From positions 52,864 through 116,863 of the forward strand of contig JAIEFE010000016.1 in assembly GCA_029067085.1 (NCBI GenBank): a stretch of 64,000 nt of DNA, written 5' to 3'. This DNA is from Lachnospiraceae bacterium (GTDB lineage Bacteria; Bacillota; Clostridia; Lachnospirales; Lachnospiraceae). The notes under the pieces are model-generated. The model had not been told where the DNA came from. It saw nothing but the letters and a program-made list of their open reading frames with translations, and did no database searches. Numbering within the stretch: position 1 is the first letter of the stretch; each line of letters opens with the position of its first letter. Position numbers and translations under genes: made by a program. This document shows positions 35,548 through 43,417 of this stretch, piece by piece.

Positions 35548-35682
35548 TGACTACTGTAAGTAGTCGATGAAATTAAACCTGACAAGCTTTACTTTATCAT
35601 AGAGTGGGTGTTTGGCAGGCAGTGTAAAAGGGGTTGCGGTACGGACGATTGCCATGTGTGATTGCCCGTACCGCTTGTTTTT
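35548..35682 (+). ncRNA. Candidate BlaI-controlled small RNA (copy B tail)
   Basis: Between the promoter at 35513 and a terminator at 35636-35682 lies a gene-less stretch of about 135 nt. The only open frame is 11 codons at 35567 without a ribosome-binding site. The 3' part has CAGGCAGTGTAAAAGGGG (35616-35633), identical to 31711-31728, then a strong stem GCGGTACGG with CCGTACCGC extended by G-T pairs, then TTGTTTTT. It could be a small RNA or the scar of a second blaI-type operon that lost its genes. The 421-nt space 35456-35876 holds this, a promoter repeat and a hairpin repeat. Confidence 0.5.
35549..35565 (+). promoter_or_regulatory. Second BlaI-type operator
   Basis: GACTACT and AGTAGTC form a perfect 7-bp palindrome with a 3-nt centre, 7 nt after the -10 box. 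It has the GACTA half-sites seen at 29886-29913 in the same position. Confidence 0.6.
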
Positions 35683-35700
35683 AGGGCTTTTTGGAAACAA

Positions 35701-35730
35701 GCTTGCAGTTTTTTGCAGGCCTGTTATAAT
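35701..35730 (+). promoter_or_regulatory. 30-bp promoter repeat, copy 2 (cysteine desulfurase)
   Basis: Exact copy of 33198-33227, with -35 TTGCAG (35703-35708) and -10 TATAAT (35725-35730), 16 nt apart. It is followed at once by the hairpin repeat at 35732. A second possible start for the desulfurase is the extended -10 TGGTATAAT at 35813-35821. Confidence 0.65.
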
Positions 35731-35731
35731 T

Positions 35732-35779
35732 GTCGCAGGATCAGCATCCTGCGACCAAAGAATTACTTCGTAATTCTTT
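35732..35779 (+). repeat. Double-hairpin repeat, inverted copy
   Basis: GTCGCAGGAT and ATCCTGCGAC (35732-35755), then AAAGAATTAC and GTAATTCTTT (35757-35779). It matches the reverse complement of the units at 1-61 and 92-152. In the second stem a G-C pair is replaced by A-T on both arms and the loop differs, so the fold is kept while the sequence drifts. As at the window start, a -10-like box lies directly before it. Confidence 0.8.
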
Positions 35780-35876
35780 CTGAAATGATATAATGTATTG
35801 GCATCTGAGAAGTGGTATAATATCCAATAGATTAGTAAGTCGATGGGAATTATATATAAGTGGAGAATGCAGAGGC

Positions 35877-37022
35877 ATGGAGGAGAGGATTTATTTAGAT
35901 AACGCAGCTACCACCAGGGTGTCCGAGGAGGTATTGCAGGAGATGCTGCCCTATTTTCGGGAAGCTTATGCAAACCCTTCCGCTATTTACGGTTTTGCCG
36001 GAGAGATAAAGAAGGCGGTGAAGGCTGCCCGGGAGCAGACGGCAGCGCTCATCGGCGCGAAATCAAACGAGATCTATTTTACGGCAGGCGGCAGCGAGTC
36101 CGACAATTGGGCAATCCGTGCCGTGGCGGAAGGGTTTCGTGACAGAGGCAGACACATCATCACCAGTAAGATCGAGCACCACGCTGTGCTGCATACCTGT
36201 CAGTATCTGGAAAAGCAGGGATATGAGGTGACTTATCTGGATGTGGATGAGAAGGGAAAGATTTCGCCCGAGTCTCTGGAAAAGGCGATACGGCCGGACA
36301 CGATACTGATTTCCGTGATGGCGGCAAACAATGAGATCGGCACGCTGGAGCCGGTTGCGAGGATTGGGGAGATTGCCGCGGAGAAAGGGGTTCTCTTTCA
36401 CACCGATGCGGTGCAGGCTTACGGGCATGTGCCTCTTAACACGGAGGAGATGCACATTGATCTGCTGTCCGCCAGCGCCCATAAGCTGAACGGCCCCAAG
36501 GGTGTGGGGATTCTCTACTGCAGGGAGAATGTGCGGCTGCGTCCTCTGCTTTACGGCGGCGCACAGGAGAAGGGACGAAGGGCAGGGACCTTAAATGTAC
36601 CGGGAATCGTGGGATTCGGAAAGGCGGCAGCTCTGGCAAACGAAAGCATGCAGGAGAGAGCTGTTAGAGAGGCTGAGCTGCGGGATTATCTGATCGACAG
36701 AGTGCTTGCAGAGATTCCCGATACCGGGCTGAACGGTCACAGGCAGGACAGGCTTCCGGGTAATGCCCATTTCTGTTTCCGCGATGTCGAGGGGGAGACA
36801 CTGCTCATTCTCCTGGATCAGAAAGGGATCTGCGCGTCCGGCGGGTCTGCCTGCGCTTCGGGGGAGCCCGATCCCTCCCATGTACTTCTTGCTGTCGGCC
36901 TGCCCCATGAGATTGCCCGCGGTTCTCTGCGGTTGACGCTTTCTGCCGAAAATACAAGGGAAGAGCTTGACAGGACGGTGAGGGCTCTCAAGGAAATAGT
37001 GGGGCGGCTGCGGGATATTTAG
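35877..37022 (+). CDS. Cysteine desulfurase (NifS/IscS family)
   Basis: This 381-residue PLP enzyme takes sulfur from cysteine as a persulfide for iron-sulfur cluster or thio-cofactor assembly. YLDNAATTRVSEEV opens the fold, the PLP lysine is K203 in SAHKLNGPKG, and the active cysteine C326 sits in the mobile GGSACASG loop typical of the NifS/IscS group. No scaffold gene (iscU/nifU) is adjacent. The ATG at 35877 is preceded by GTGGAGAATG at fair spacing; a longer frame to 35793 covers promoter sequence and is rejected. It is preceded by a promoter repeat shared with the PatB-like gene. Confidence 0.9.
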   Translation: MEERIYLDNAATTRVSEEVLQEMLPYFREAYANPSAIYGFAGEIKKAVKAAREQTAALIGAKSNEIYFTAGGSESDNWAIRAVAEGFRDRGRHIITSKIEHHAVLHTCQYLEKQGYEVTYLDVDEKGKISPESLEKAIRPDTILISVMAANNEIGTLEPVARIGEIAAEKGVLFHTDAVQAYGHVPLNTEEMHIDLLSASAHKLNGPKGVGILYCRENVRLRPLLYGGAQEKGRRAGTLNVPGIVGFGKAAALANESMQERAVREAELRDYLIDRVLAEIPDTGLNGHRQDRLPGNAHFCFRDVEGETLLILLDQKGICASGGSACASGEPDPSHVLLAVGLPHEIARGSLRLTLSAENTREELDRTVRALKEIVGRLRDI

Positions 37023-37056
37023 CGGCTATATCGCCCGGAAAGGAAGGTATTATGCC

Positions 37057-37815
37057 ATGGAGATGCAGAAACTCATAGAGCTGGTGAAGGAGACAAAAGC
37101 TTTTGTAGGAAACAGGGAGAGGGCCGAACATGTTAAGATAAAGGGACGGGCGGACTATGTGACGCAGGTGGACACCGATATCCAGAGCTTTCTGGCCGGA
37201 GAACTGAAAAGCCGCTTCCCAGCCATTCAGTTTTTAGGAGAGGAAGAAGGGCTGCATGAAATGACAGGTGACACCTATTGGATCCTTGATCCGATCGACG
37301 GAACGACGAACCTGATCCACGATTATCAGCACAGTGTCGTGTCACTGGGATTGTATGAAAAAGGCGAGATCACGCTGGGTATTGTTTATGATCCTTTCCG
37401 GGAGGATGTCTATCATGCGCAGAAGGGAAAGGGAAGCTTTTTAAACGGCAGACCCATTCATGTCTCGGAGGCAGAAGGATTAAGTGAAACGATCATTGCC
37501 GTAGGCACATCGCCCTACGACAGGGAATTGGCGGAAGATAATTTCAGGCGGATCCGTTCCGTGTTTGACAGAGCACAGGATATCCGCAGGACGGGCACGG
37601 CGGCGTTGGATCTGGCCTATGTGGCCTGCGGGCGTATCGGAGGATTTTTTGAGCCGCGGCTGAGTCCGTGGGATTTTGCGGCGGGGATGCTTCTGGTTCA
37701 GGAAGCGGGAGGAAAGGTAACCGATTTTGAGGGGAAACCGCTGGGCTTTTTAAAGAGAGGGAGCGTTGTGGCTTCGAACGGGAAGATACATGAGGAACTG
37801 CGGGGACTGCTCTAA
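37057..37815 (+). CDS. Inositol monophosphatase family protein
   Basis: This 252-residue metal-dependent phosphatase shows both family motifs: GEEEG with WILDPIDGTTNLIH (Mg ligands) and WDFAAGMLLVQEAGG near the end. The family includes inositol-1-phosphatase, fructose-1,6-bisphosphatase and 3'-phosphoadenosine 5'-phosphate (PAP) phosphatases such as CysQ. Given the sulfur genes around it, a PAP-type role is possible, but the motifs do not decide. It follows the desulfurase gene by 34 nt and is probably co-transcribed. Confidence 0.82.
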   Translation: MEMQKLIELVKETKAFVGNRERAEHVKIKGRADYVTQVDTDIQSFLAGELKSRFPAIQFLGEEEGLHEMTGDTYWILDPIDGTTNLIHDYQHSVVSLGLYEKGEITLGIVYDPFREDVYHAQKGKGSFLNGRPIHVSEAEGLSETIIAVGTSPYDRELAEDNFRRIRSVFDRAQDIRRTGTAALDLAYVACGRIGGFFEPRLSPWDFAAGMLLVQEAGGKVTDFEGKPLGFLKRGSVVASNGKIHEELRGLL

Positions 37816-37908
37816 TATCGGGCAGGTGCTGAAATAGTAAACAGATCGATTTTTGTTGAACATATCTGAAGCCAAACGGAAACATAGCGTTTCGGACAGG
37901 AGGAGAGA

Positions 37909-39282
37909 ATGAATCCAAAGATACAGAAAGTAGATTACCGTTTCGGAAAGGCAGGCAGACTTGCTCCGCTTTTGGCGGCTGCGGCGATGATCCTGTGGGC
38001 GGCGCTCAGCCAGTCCAATGTGAACGGGTATGTCCTGGCCTTTTTTGCAGCACTTATAACGGGCGTTATTTTTACGAAAGATGAAAAAGCATACGGGGAA
38101 GCGTTGGTTTACGGATTGAGCAAGCCGATGTTCGGCGTGATTGTGCTGGCGGTGATACTGGCGGCGGTTTCCGGCAAGCTGATCTCGGCCAGCGGTGTGG
38201 TACAGACGATCGCAGTCTATGTGGTGGAAGCAGGCTTTACGGGCAGACTTTTTGTGGCGGCGAGCTTTCTCATTACCTGTCTGCTGGCATTTGCCACAGG
38301 AACCTCGGTGGGCACTTATTTCGTGGTGATTCCGATTCTGTTTCCGGTGGGCGTGATGGCAGGCGCGGCGCCGGAATTTATGATAGGCGCCATCGTGTCG
38401 GGAGCGGCATTCGGTGATAATCTGGGTCCAATCTCGGATACAACGATCGCTTCTTCCGCGACGCAGCAGGCGGATCTGGGAACTGTGGTGAAGACCAGAA
38501 TGCGGTACAGCCTGCCGGCGGCGGCCGGGGCGCTTCTCCTGTTTTTGCTGTTTTCCGGGACAAAAGGAGGAAGTCTGGAAGCAGAGGCGGCGGATGCGCA
38601 GGCGAATCCGCTCAGCCTGATCATTCTGGTGGTACCGGTGGTGATCATTGCACTCTGCGTGATGAGAAAACATCTGATCACCGCATTGTCCTGGGGGATC
38701 ATAGCGGGAATTGCGGCAGGGCTGCTTTCCGGCATTTATAAGCCGGAGGATCTCGTTGCCTTTCCCGGCGGATTTTCCGTATCGGGTCTTATGATAGAAG
38801 CCATTACAGGGACAGCGGGAACCGTGGCAATGCTGATCGGCGTCTTTTCCCTTTTGGGCGTGCTGGAATGCAGCGGCTTTTTTGAGGATGTGGGAGCGCT
38901 GCTGGCGCGACTGGCCAAGACGGAACGGAGCACGGAGGCTACCATTGTGTTGTCTGTGGGAATCTTAAGTATGGTAACGGGTGTTATTTCCGTGGCGATC
39001 GTGGCACTCGGCGACCTGATCCATGAAATCGGAGAAAAGGCGGGCGTGAACCGGTATCGCAGGGCGAATCTGATGGACTGCACCGGCTGTGTATTCTGTT
39101 TTCTGGCTCCGTGGACCGTGCATTGTGTGATCCCGGCGCAGTTGTCCGCCCAGTTTGGAGAGGGAGCGGCAGTGGCGCCCGGATCGGTGCCTTTCGTGAA
39201 TTATTATTCTCTGTGTATGTTGGTGATCCTGGCAGTGGCAGTGATTGCGGGATATGGCAGAAAAGGGCCAAAGGTGAAGTGA
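37909..39282 (+). CDS. NhaC-type Na+/H+ antiporter family protein
   Basis: This 457-residue membrane protein has about eleven helices. TGTSVGTYFVVIPI and AAFGDNLGPISDTTIASS are conserved ion-pathway motifs of the NhaC group, which exchanges sodium for protons or, in MleN-like members, couples to malate/lactate exchange. Substrate preference cannot be read. The ATG follows GACAGGAGGAG. The gene converges on mscL, ending 4 nt from it. Confidence 0.82.
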   Translation: MNPKIQKVDYRFGKAGRLAPLLAAAAMILWAALSQSNVNGYVLAFFAALITGVIFTKDEKAYGEALVYGLSKPMFGVIVLAVILAAVSGKLISASGVVQTIAVYVVEAGFTGRLFVAASFLITCLLAFATGTSVGTYFVVIPILFPVGVMAGAAPEFMIGAIVSGAAFGDNLGPISDTTIASSATQQADLGTVVKTRMRYSLPAAAGALLLFLLFSGTKGGSLEAEAADAQANPLSLIILVVPVVIIALCVMRKHLITALSWGIIAGIAAGLLSGIYKPEDLVAFPGGFSVSGLMIEAITGTAGTVAMLIGVFSLLGVLECSGFFEDVGALLARLAKTERSTEATIVLSVGILSMVTGVISVAIVALGDLIHEIGEKAGVNRYRRANLMDCTGCVFCFLAPWTVHCVIPAQLSAQFGEGAAVAPGSVPFVNYYSLCMLVILAVAVIAGYGRKGPKVK

Positions 39283-39286
39283 TGTA

Positions 39287-39712
39287 TCAGGTCTCCTCCA
39301 GCACGGATGTGCAATGAGGACAGCGGGTGGCGTGAATGGAAATTTTGGTTTTGCAGAAGGGACATTCTTTTTCCGTTTCTTCCTTCACTTCTTCTTTTGC
39401 ATGCAGATTTTGAAGCTTATTGATCTGGCGGATCAGCAGGAATATGACGAAACTGACGGCGAGGAAATTGACCACTTGAGTCAGAAACGTACCGTAGTTG
39501 ATGGTGGCGGCATTCTCGCCGCTTCCGAGAACGATCATCAGATTGTCAAAATTGATCCTGCCGGTAAATAAACTGAGCAGCGGCATAAAGATGTCATCTA
39601 CCAGAGAGCCGACGATTCCGGTGAAAGCGCTTCCTATTATCATACCGACAGCCAGGTCGATCATATTTCCCTTTAATGCAAATGTTTTAAATTCTCCTAA
39701 AAATTTTTTCAT
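39287..39712 (-). CDS. mscL: Large-conductance mechanosensitive channel
   Basis: This 141-residue pore protein releases solutes on hypo-osmotic shock. [20 protein letters not shown] is the conserved N-terminal helix and first membrane helix; the second membrane helix is around residues 70-95. After the usual cytoplasmic helix the protein adds a small zinc-ribbon tail, CPFCKTK and CPHC, which E. coli MscL lacks but some Clostridia have. On the minus strand GGAAAGG precedes the ATG. Confidence 0.93.
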   Translation of the reverse strand: MKKFLGEFKTFALKGNMIDLAVGMIIGSAFTGIVGSLVDDIFMPLLSLFTGRINFDNLMIVLGSGENAATINYGTFLTQVVNFLAVSFVIFLLIRQINKLQNLHAKEEVKEETEKECPFCKTKISIHATRCPHCTSVLEET

Positions 39713-39874
39713 TTCCGTTTCCTTTCCGTTATTATCATCAGTTAGAGCGATGCTAAAATGATAGCATAGATTTCAGGAGTTGTCATTACATATGTGAGTG
39801 TATCTTTCGTATTCGCTCTCTGATTTGATTTCTTTATAATCCGGCGGCACCGGATTTATGTATATATAGTACGA

Positions 39875-39902
39875 TTGCAAAAATCAGGAAATATGTTATA
39901 AT
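39875..39902 (+). promoter_or_regulatory. Chemoreceptor gene promoter
   Basis: -35 TTGCAA (39875-39880), 16-nt spacer, -10 TATAAT (39897-39902). The 5' region then has a 9-bp hairpin (AAGCTGGAT 39915-39923, ATCCAGCTT 39936-39944) of unknown role. No cyclic-di-GMP riboswitch core was recognised. The rest of 39713-39874 shows nothing clear. Confidence 0.65.
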
Positions 39903-39995
39903 CTGTCTGTAAAAAAGCTGGATCAGGAAAAGCATATCCAGCTTAAACATCGTTGTAGAGACTGGAGATATAGTATGCTTGAAGGAGAAGACAGA

Positions 39996-41978
39996 ATGGA
40001 ATTACAAAAACTTAGTTCAAATGTCAACAAGAGAGCAAGTCTGTCAATTCGGAGGATCATTTTCGGATTGTGTTTATTGGCTGGGATAGCGGTACTTGCT
40101 ATTATCATTTCTTATACAATTAAGGATAACAACAAGCAAGTGCAGTTATACAGCTCACAAATCGATAATACCATGTCAGAAAAATTGGCATTTATCAATA
40201 CTGTCGCAACAGGGGCATCTTCCGGAATGGCGGATGCAGACTATTATGCGTACGTGGATGCGATGGTGGAACAGTATGATGATGTCTCGGCAGTATATGT
40301 CTGCGTAAAGCAGGACGGTGTGATCTATTCAGATGGAATTATGACATATATGTCAGGCGGATGGCTGCCGCCGGAAGATTTTGTGGTGTCTGAGCGTGCA
40401 TGGTACACGGGCGCGGTAAATACGCAGGGCGTGTATGTGGCAGAGCCATACATAGATGAACAATCGGGAGATATCTGCATCACGGTTGCAAAAGCGATAT
40501 ATAGAGATGGTTCCATCATCGGCGTAGCCGGAATGGATATGTATATGGATGATCTGGTCACGCTGATCGAGAGTTCTTACAATGGCGGGAATTACGTGTT
40601 TTTAGTATCAAAGGATGGGATCATCTTAACGCATCCGAATGAAGAGATTGCACTGAGCACGGAAAAAAGTACATCGATCGCAGATGCTTTGAACGGAAAA
40701 TATAAAAGCGTATATGAAAATAAGTTGGCAACAAGACTTATTTTGGATTATAATGGCGAATTAAAATTTGCAATCTGTAACGTTGCGGAAACGACAGATT
40801 GGAGTGTGGTAGCTGTGATCTCTCTTACATGGATCATCGCGATCATTGCTTTGATCATTATCTTGACAGCCGTGTTGGGCGTTGTTCTGGGACAATGGGC
40901 AAAGCGGCAGCTGAACAACGGAATCAGCCCGATGTTTTCACCACTTGAGGAACTGGCAGCAAATGTGAGTAAAATATCAGAAGGTGAATTGGATTACGTG
41001 TTTCATGAAGATGAACAGTCGCAGGAAGTAAATGCATTGTCCATAGCGCTTAATAATACGATGAAAGGACTGCAGCATTATATTGCAGAGATTACAAACA
41101 CCGTAACTTCTATTTCGGAGAAGAATCTGAATTTCAGTATTGATGGAGAGTATGCGGGAGACTATGAAAAAATAGAAACTGCACTGATCAGCATTGTAAA
41201 GGTGCTGAATGAAAGCTTTGCAGAAATAAATGAGCAGGCAGCGACAGTGCTCCAATATTCGGAAGACTTGTCGGAGACAAGTGAGAGTGTTGCCAATGTG
41301 GCAACAAAACAAAGCGAATCTGTTTTGAATGCTTCAAGGGAAATGAAGAATTTGACAGATGATATGGAGAAAATTGCCGGGCTTGCGGTTTCTATCAAAG
41401 CAAATACGGATCAGGTAAATGAACGGTTGTCAGTCGGAAATACAGAGATGAACGAGCTGGTTATGGCGATAGACGAGATAGCGGGCTGTTATGATGAAAT
41501 TGCCGGATTTGTAACAGAGATTAATGCGATCGCTAGCCAGACAAATCTGCTTGCGCTAAATGCATCCATAGAAGCAGCAAGAGCAGGAGAGGCCGGCAAG
41601 GGATTTGCGGTGGTTGCCGATGAGATTGGGACTCTTTCAGCCAACAGTTCACAGGCAAGCGCGAAGATACATGAAGTGATCGCACATTCCAAGGTCTCTG
41701 TTGAACGCGGAAAAGAGCTTGTTGCGAAAACGGATAAAACGATATCTGACAGTGCTGATTTTTCGGCTAACAATACACAGATTGTCGATGAAATCGTTAA
41801 TTTCGTTGAAACACAGAAGAATTCTGCGGATGAGATTTCTGCAAGTATTACAAAAATCAGTGAAATGGTAGAGGATAATGCGGCCAGTGCAGAGGAAAAT
41901 GCTGCAATTTCATCGAATTTGGGCGAGTGTGCACAAACGCTGATGAATACAATTGGCCAATTTCAGTTGAAAAAATAG
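39996..41978 (+). CDS. Methyl-accepting chemotaxis protein (dCache type)
   Basis: This 660-residue chemoreceptor has one membrane helix near residues 20-43, a large extracellular dCache ligand domain (with GGWLPPEDF and GVAGMDMYMDDL) and a second helix near 270-295. A HAMP region and a long cytoplasmic signalling hairpin follow. The hairpin tip reads EINAIASQTNLLALNASIEAARAGEAGKGFAVVA, a standard MCP core. The start at 39996 follows GAAGGAGA; the ATG at 39975 lies before that site. No chemotaxis or flagellar genes are adjacent. Base composition seems more AT-rich than the addAB region, from here through the LysR gene. Confidence 0.9.
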   Translation: MELQKLSSNVNKRASLSIRRIIFGLCLLAGIAVLAIIISYTIKDNNKQVQLYSSQIDNTMSEKLAFINTVATGASSGMADADYYAYVDAMVEQYDDVSAVYVCVKQDGVIYSDGIMTYMSGGWLPPEDFVVSERAWYTGAVNTQGVYVAEPYIDEQSGDICITVAKAIYRDGSIIGVAGMDMYMDDLVTLIESSYNGGNYVFLVSKDGIILTHPNEEIALSTEKSTSIADALNGKYKSVYENKLATRLILDYNGELKFAICNVAETTDWSVVAVISLTWIIAIIALIIILTAVLGVVLGQWAKRQLNNGISPMFSPLEELAANVSKISEGELDYVFHEDEQSQEVNALSIALNNTMKGLQHYIAEITNTVTSISEKNLNFSIDGEYAGDYEKIETALISIVKVLNESFAEINEQAATVLQYSEDLSETSESVANVATKQSESVLNASREMKNLTDDMEKIAGLAVSIKANTDQVNERLSVGNTEMNELVMAIDEIAGCYDEIAGFVTEINAIASQTNLLALNASIEAARAGEAGKGFAVVADEIGTLSANSSQASAKIHEVIAHSKVSVERGKELVAKTDKTISDSADFSANNTQIVDEIVNFVETQKNSADEISASITKISEMVEDNAASAEENAAISSNLGECAQTLMNTIGQFQLKK

Positions 41979-42042
41979 AAACTGCCGAAACGGCTAAGAA
42001 AAGCATGCCGATATAAGATGCGGACAAGGAGCGCAGCCGGCG

Positions 42043-43350
42043 ATGGACAAAATTTACCATGTTAAAAAATGGATGCCAAAATCCCCCGTTAAAATAACGG
42101 TTCCGGGTTCAAAAAGCATTACGAACAGAGCTTTAATGTTATCGGCAATGTCAAACTGCACCTGTATGCTTGACGGAGTATTGTTCAGCGATGATTCAAG
42201 AGCATTTCTGTCGTGCCTTTTGAATCTGGGGTTTGATGTAAAAATAGATGAAGATACGAAACAGGTTACGATTCAGGGTACCGGCGGCATCATACCCAAA
42301 AGCAACGCCGTTATTAACGTCCGCAGCGCCGGGACTGCTGCGCGTTTTCTGACGGTTATGCTTGCCTTTGCAGGCGGAGATTATGAGATGCAGTCATCGG
42401 TACAAATGGCAAAAAGGCCGATGCAGCCGCTTCTGTCCATCCTGGAAGCTGCGGGTGCGGAAATCGAATATTTAGGTGAAAAAGGGCACTTCCCTTTCAT
42501 GCTTCATGCACATGATCTTAAGTTTTCAGACGTAACAATTGATACCTCCTTAAGCAGCCAGTTCGCCAGCGCTTTACTTATGGCTGGCTGCCTCTTGCCG
42601 GAAGGCCTCGCTCTGACTATGACAGGAAGCAGAACGTCAGGTTCCTATATCCGGATGACGCTTTCCATGATGGAGCAGTTCGGTGTATGCTTTTCGGAAA
42701 AAATGAATGAGAACGGAGAGAAAACATATAACATTCCGGGAAAACAGGAATTTGGGGTGTCCAGATTCCTGATTGAACCGGATTTGTCCGGAGCAGCGTA
42801 TTTTTACAGTCTTGCGCCGCTGTTTGGCATCGATGTACTTGTCCGAAACGTACATCCTGACTCTTTACAGGGTGATATCAAATATGTGGAGCTTCTATCG
42901 AAACTGGGAGGCAGCCTGCAGGATACGGAGGAAGGATTGTGGCTGAAGGGCAGCGGTATTACCCATTTTGCCGGTCAAACGGTAGATATGAAGAACTATT
43001 CCGATCAGAGCATGACATTTGCCGTGGTATCTGTTTTTGCCGATACGGTAACGGAAATCGTAAATATAGGTCATATCCGTTTTCAGGAAACAGACCGGAT
43101 GGCGGCCATTATAAATGAACTTACACGCATGGGAATACGATGCGAAGAAATACCGGAGAAAGAAGGGATACGGATCTATCCGGGCAGACCGGGTCCTGCG
43201 TTGATCCATACATATGAGGACCATCGAATGGCAATGGCATTTACACTGGCAGGCATGAAGAGCGATGGTATCTATATCGATGATCCAGGATGCTGCGCCA
43301 AAACTTTTGAGAACTATTTTGAATTGATAGACAGCCTATACGAAACATAG
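42043..43350 (+). CDS. aroA: 3-phosphoshikimate 1-carboxyvinyltransferase (EPSP synthase)
   Basis: This 435-residue enzyme joins shikimate 3-phosphate and phosphoenolpyruvate in the aromatic amino acid pathway. VPGSKSITNRALMLSA is the conserved N-terminal loop, RSAGTAARFLT is the PEP-site loop, and YEDHRMAMAFTLAG near the end is the second catalytic block. Length is normal. It stands alone, away from other shikimate genes, between a chemoreceptor and a glycosidase. The ATG follows AAGGAG at slightly long spacing. Confidence 0.92.
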   Translation: MDKIYHVKKWMPKSPVKITVPGSKSITNRALMLSAMSNCTCMLDGVLFSDDSRAFLSCLLNLGFDVKIDEDTKQVTIQGTGGIIPKSNAVINVRSAGTAARFLTVMLAFAGGDYEMQSSVQMAKRPMQPLLSILEAAGAEIEYLGEKGHFPFMLHAHDLKFSDVTIDTSLSSQFASALLMAGCLLPEGLALTMTGSRTSGSYIRMTLSMMEQFGVCFSEKMNENGEKTYNIPGKQEFGVSRFLIEPDLSGAAYFYSLAPLFGIDVLVRNVHPDSLQGDIKYVELLSKLGGSLQDTEEGLWLKGSGITHFAGQTVDMKNYSDQSMTFAVVSVFADTVTEIVNIGHIRFQETDRMAAIINELTRMGIRCEEIPEKEGIRIYPGRPGPALIHTYEDHRMAMAFTLAGMKSDGIYIDDPGCCAKTFENYFELIDSLYET

Positions 43351-43417
43351 ATATAGGAGCATTTGTGAAATTGCCTGATCTTAAAATAACTGAGAATAAG
43401 TATATGGAAAGTATTGT

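Noticed and set aside
35822..35850. Second Rrf2-type operator before the cysteine desulfurase
   Set aside because: AATAGATTAGTAAG slightly resembles the cysK palindrome, but the arms do not pair well.
39903..39995. Cyclic-di-GMP riboswitch before the chemoreceptor gene
   Set aside because: The leader has one plain hairpin and none of the conserved core bases of that riboswitch.
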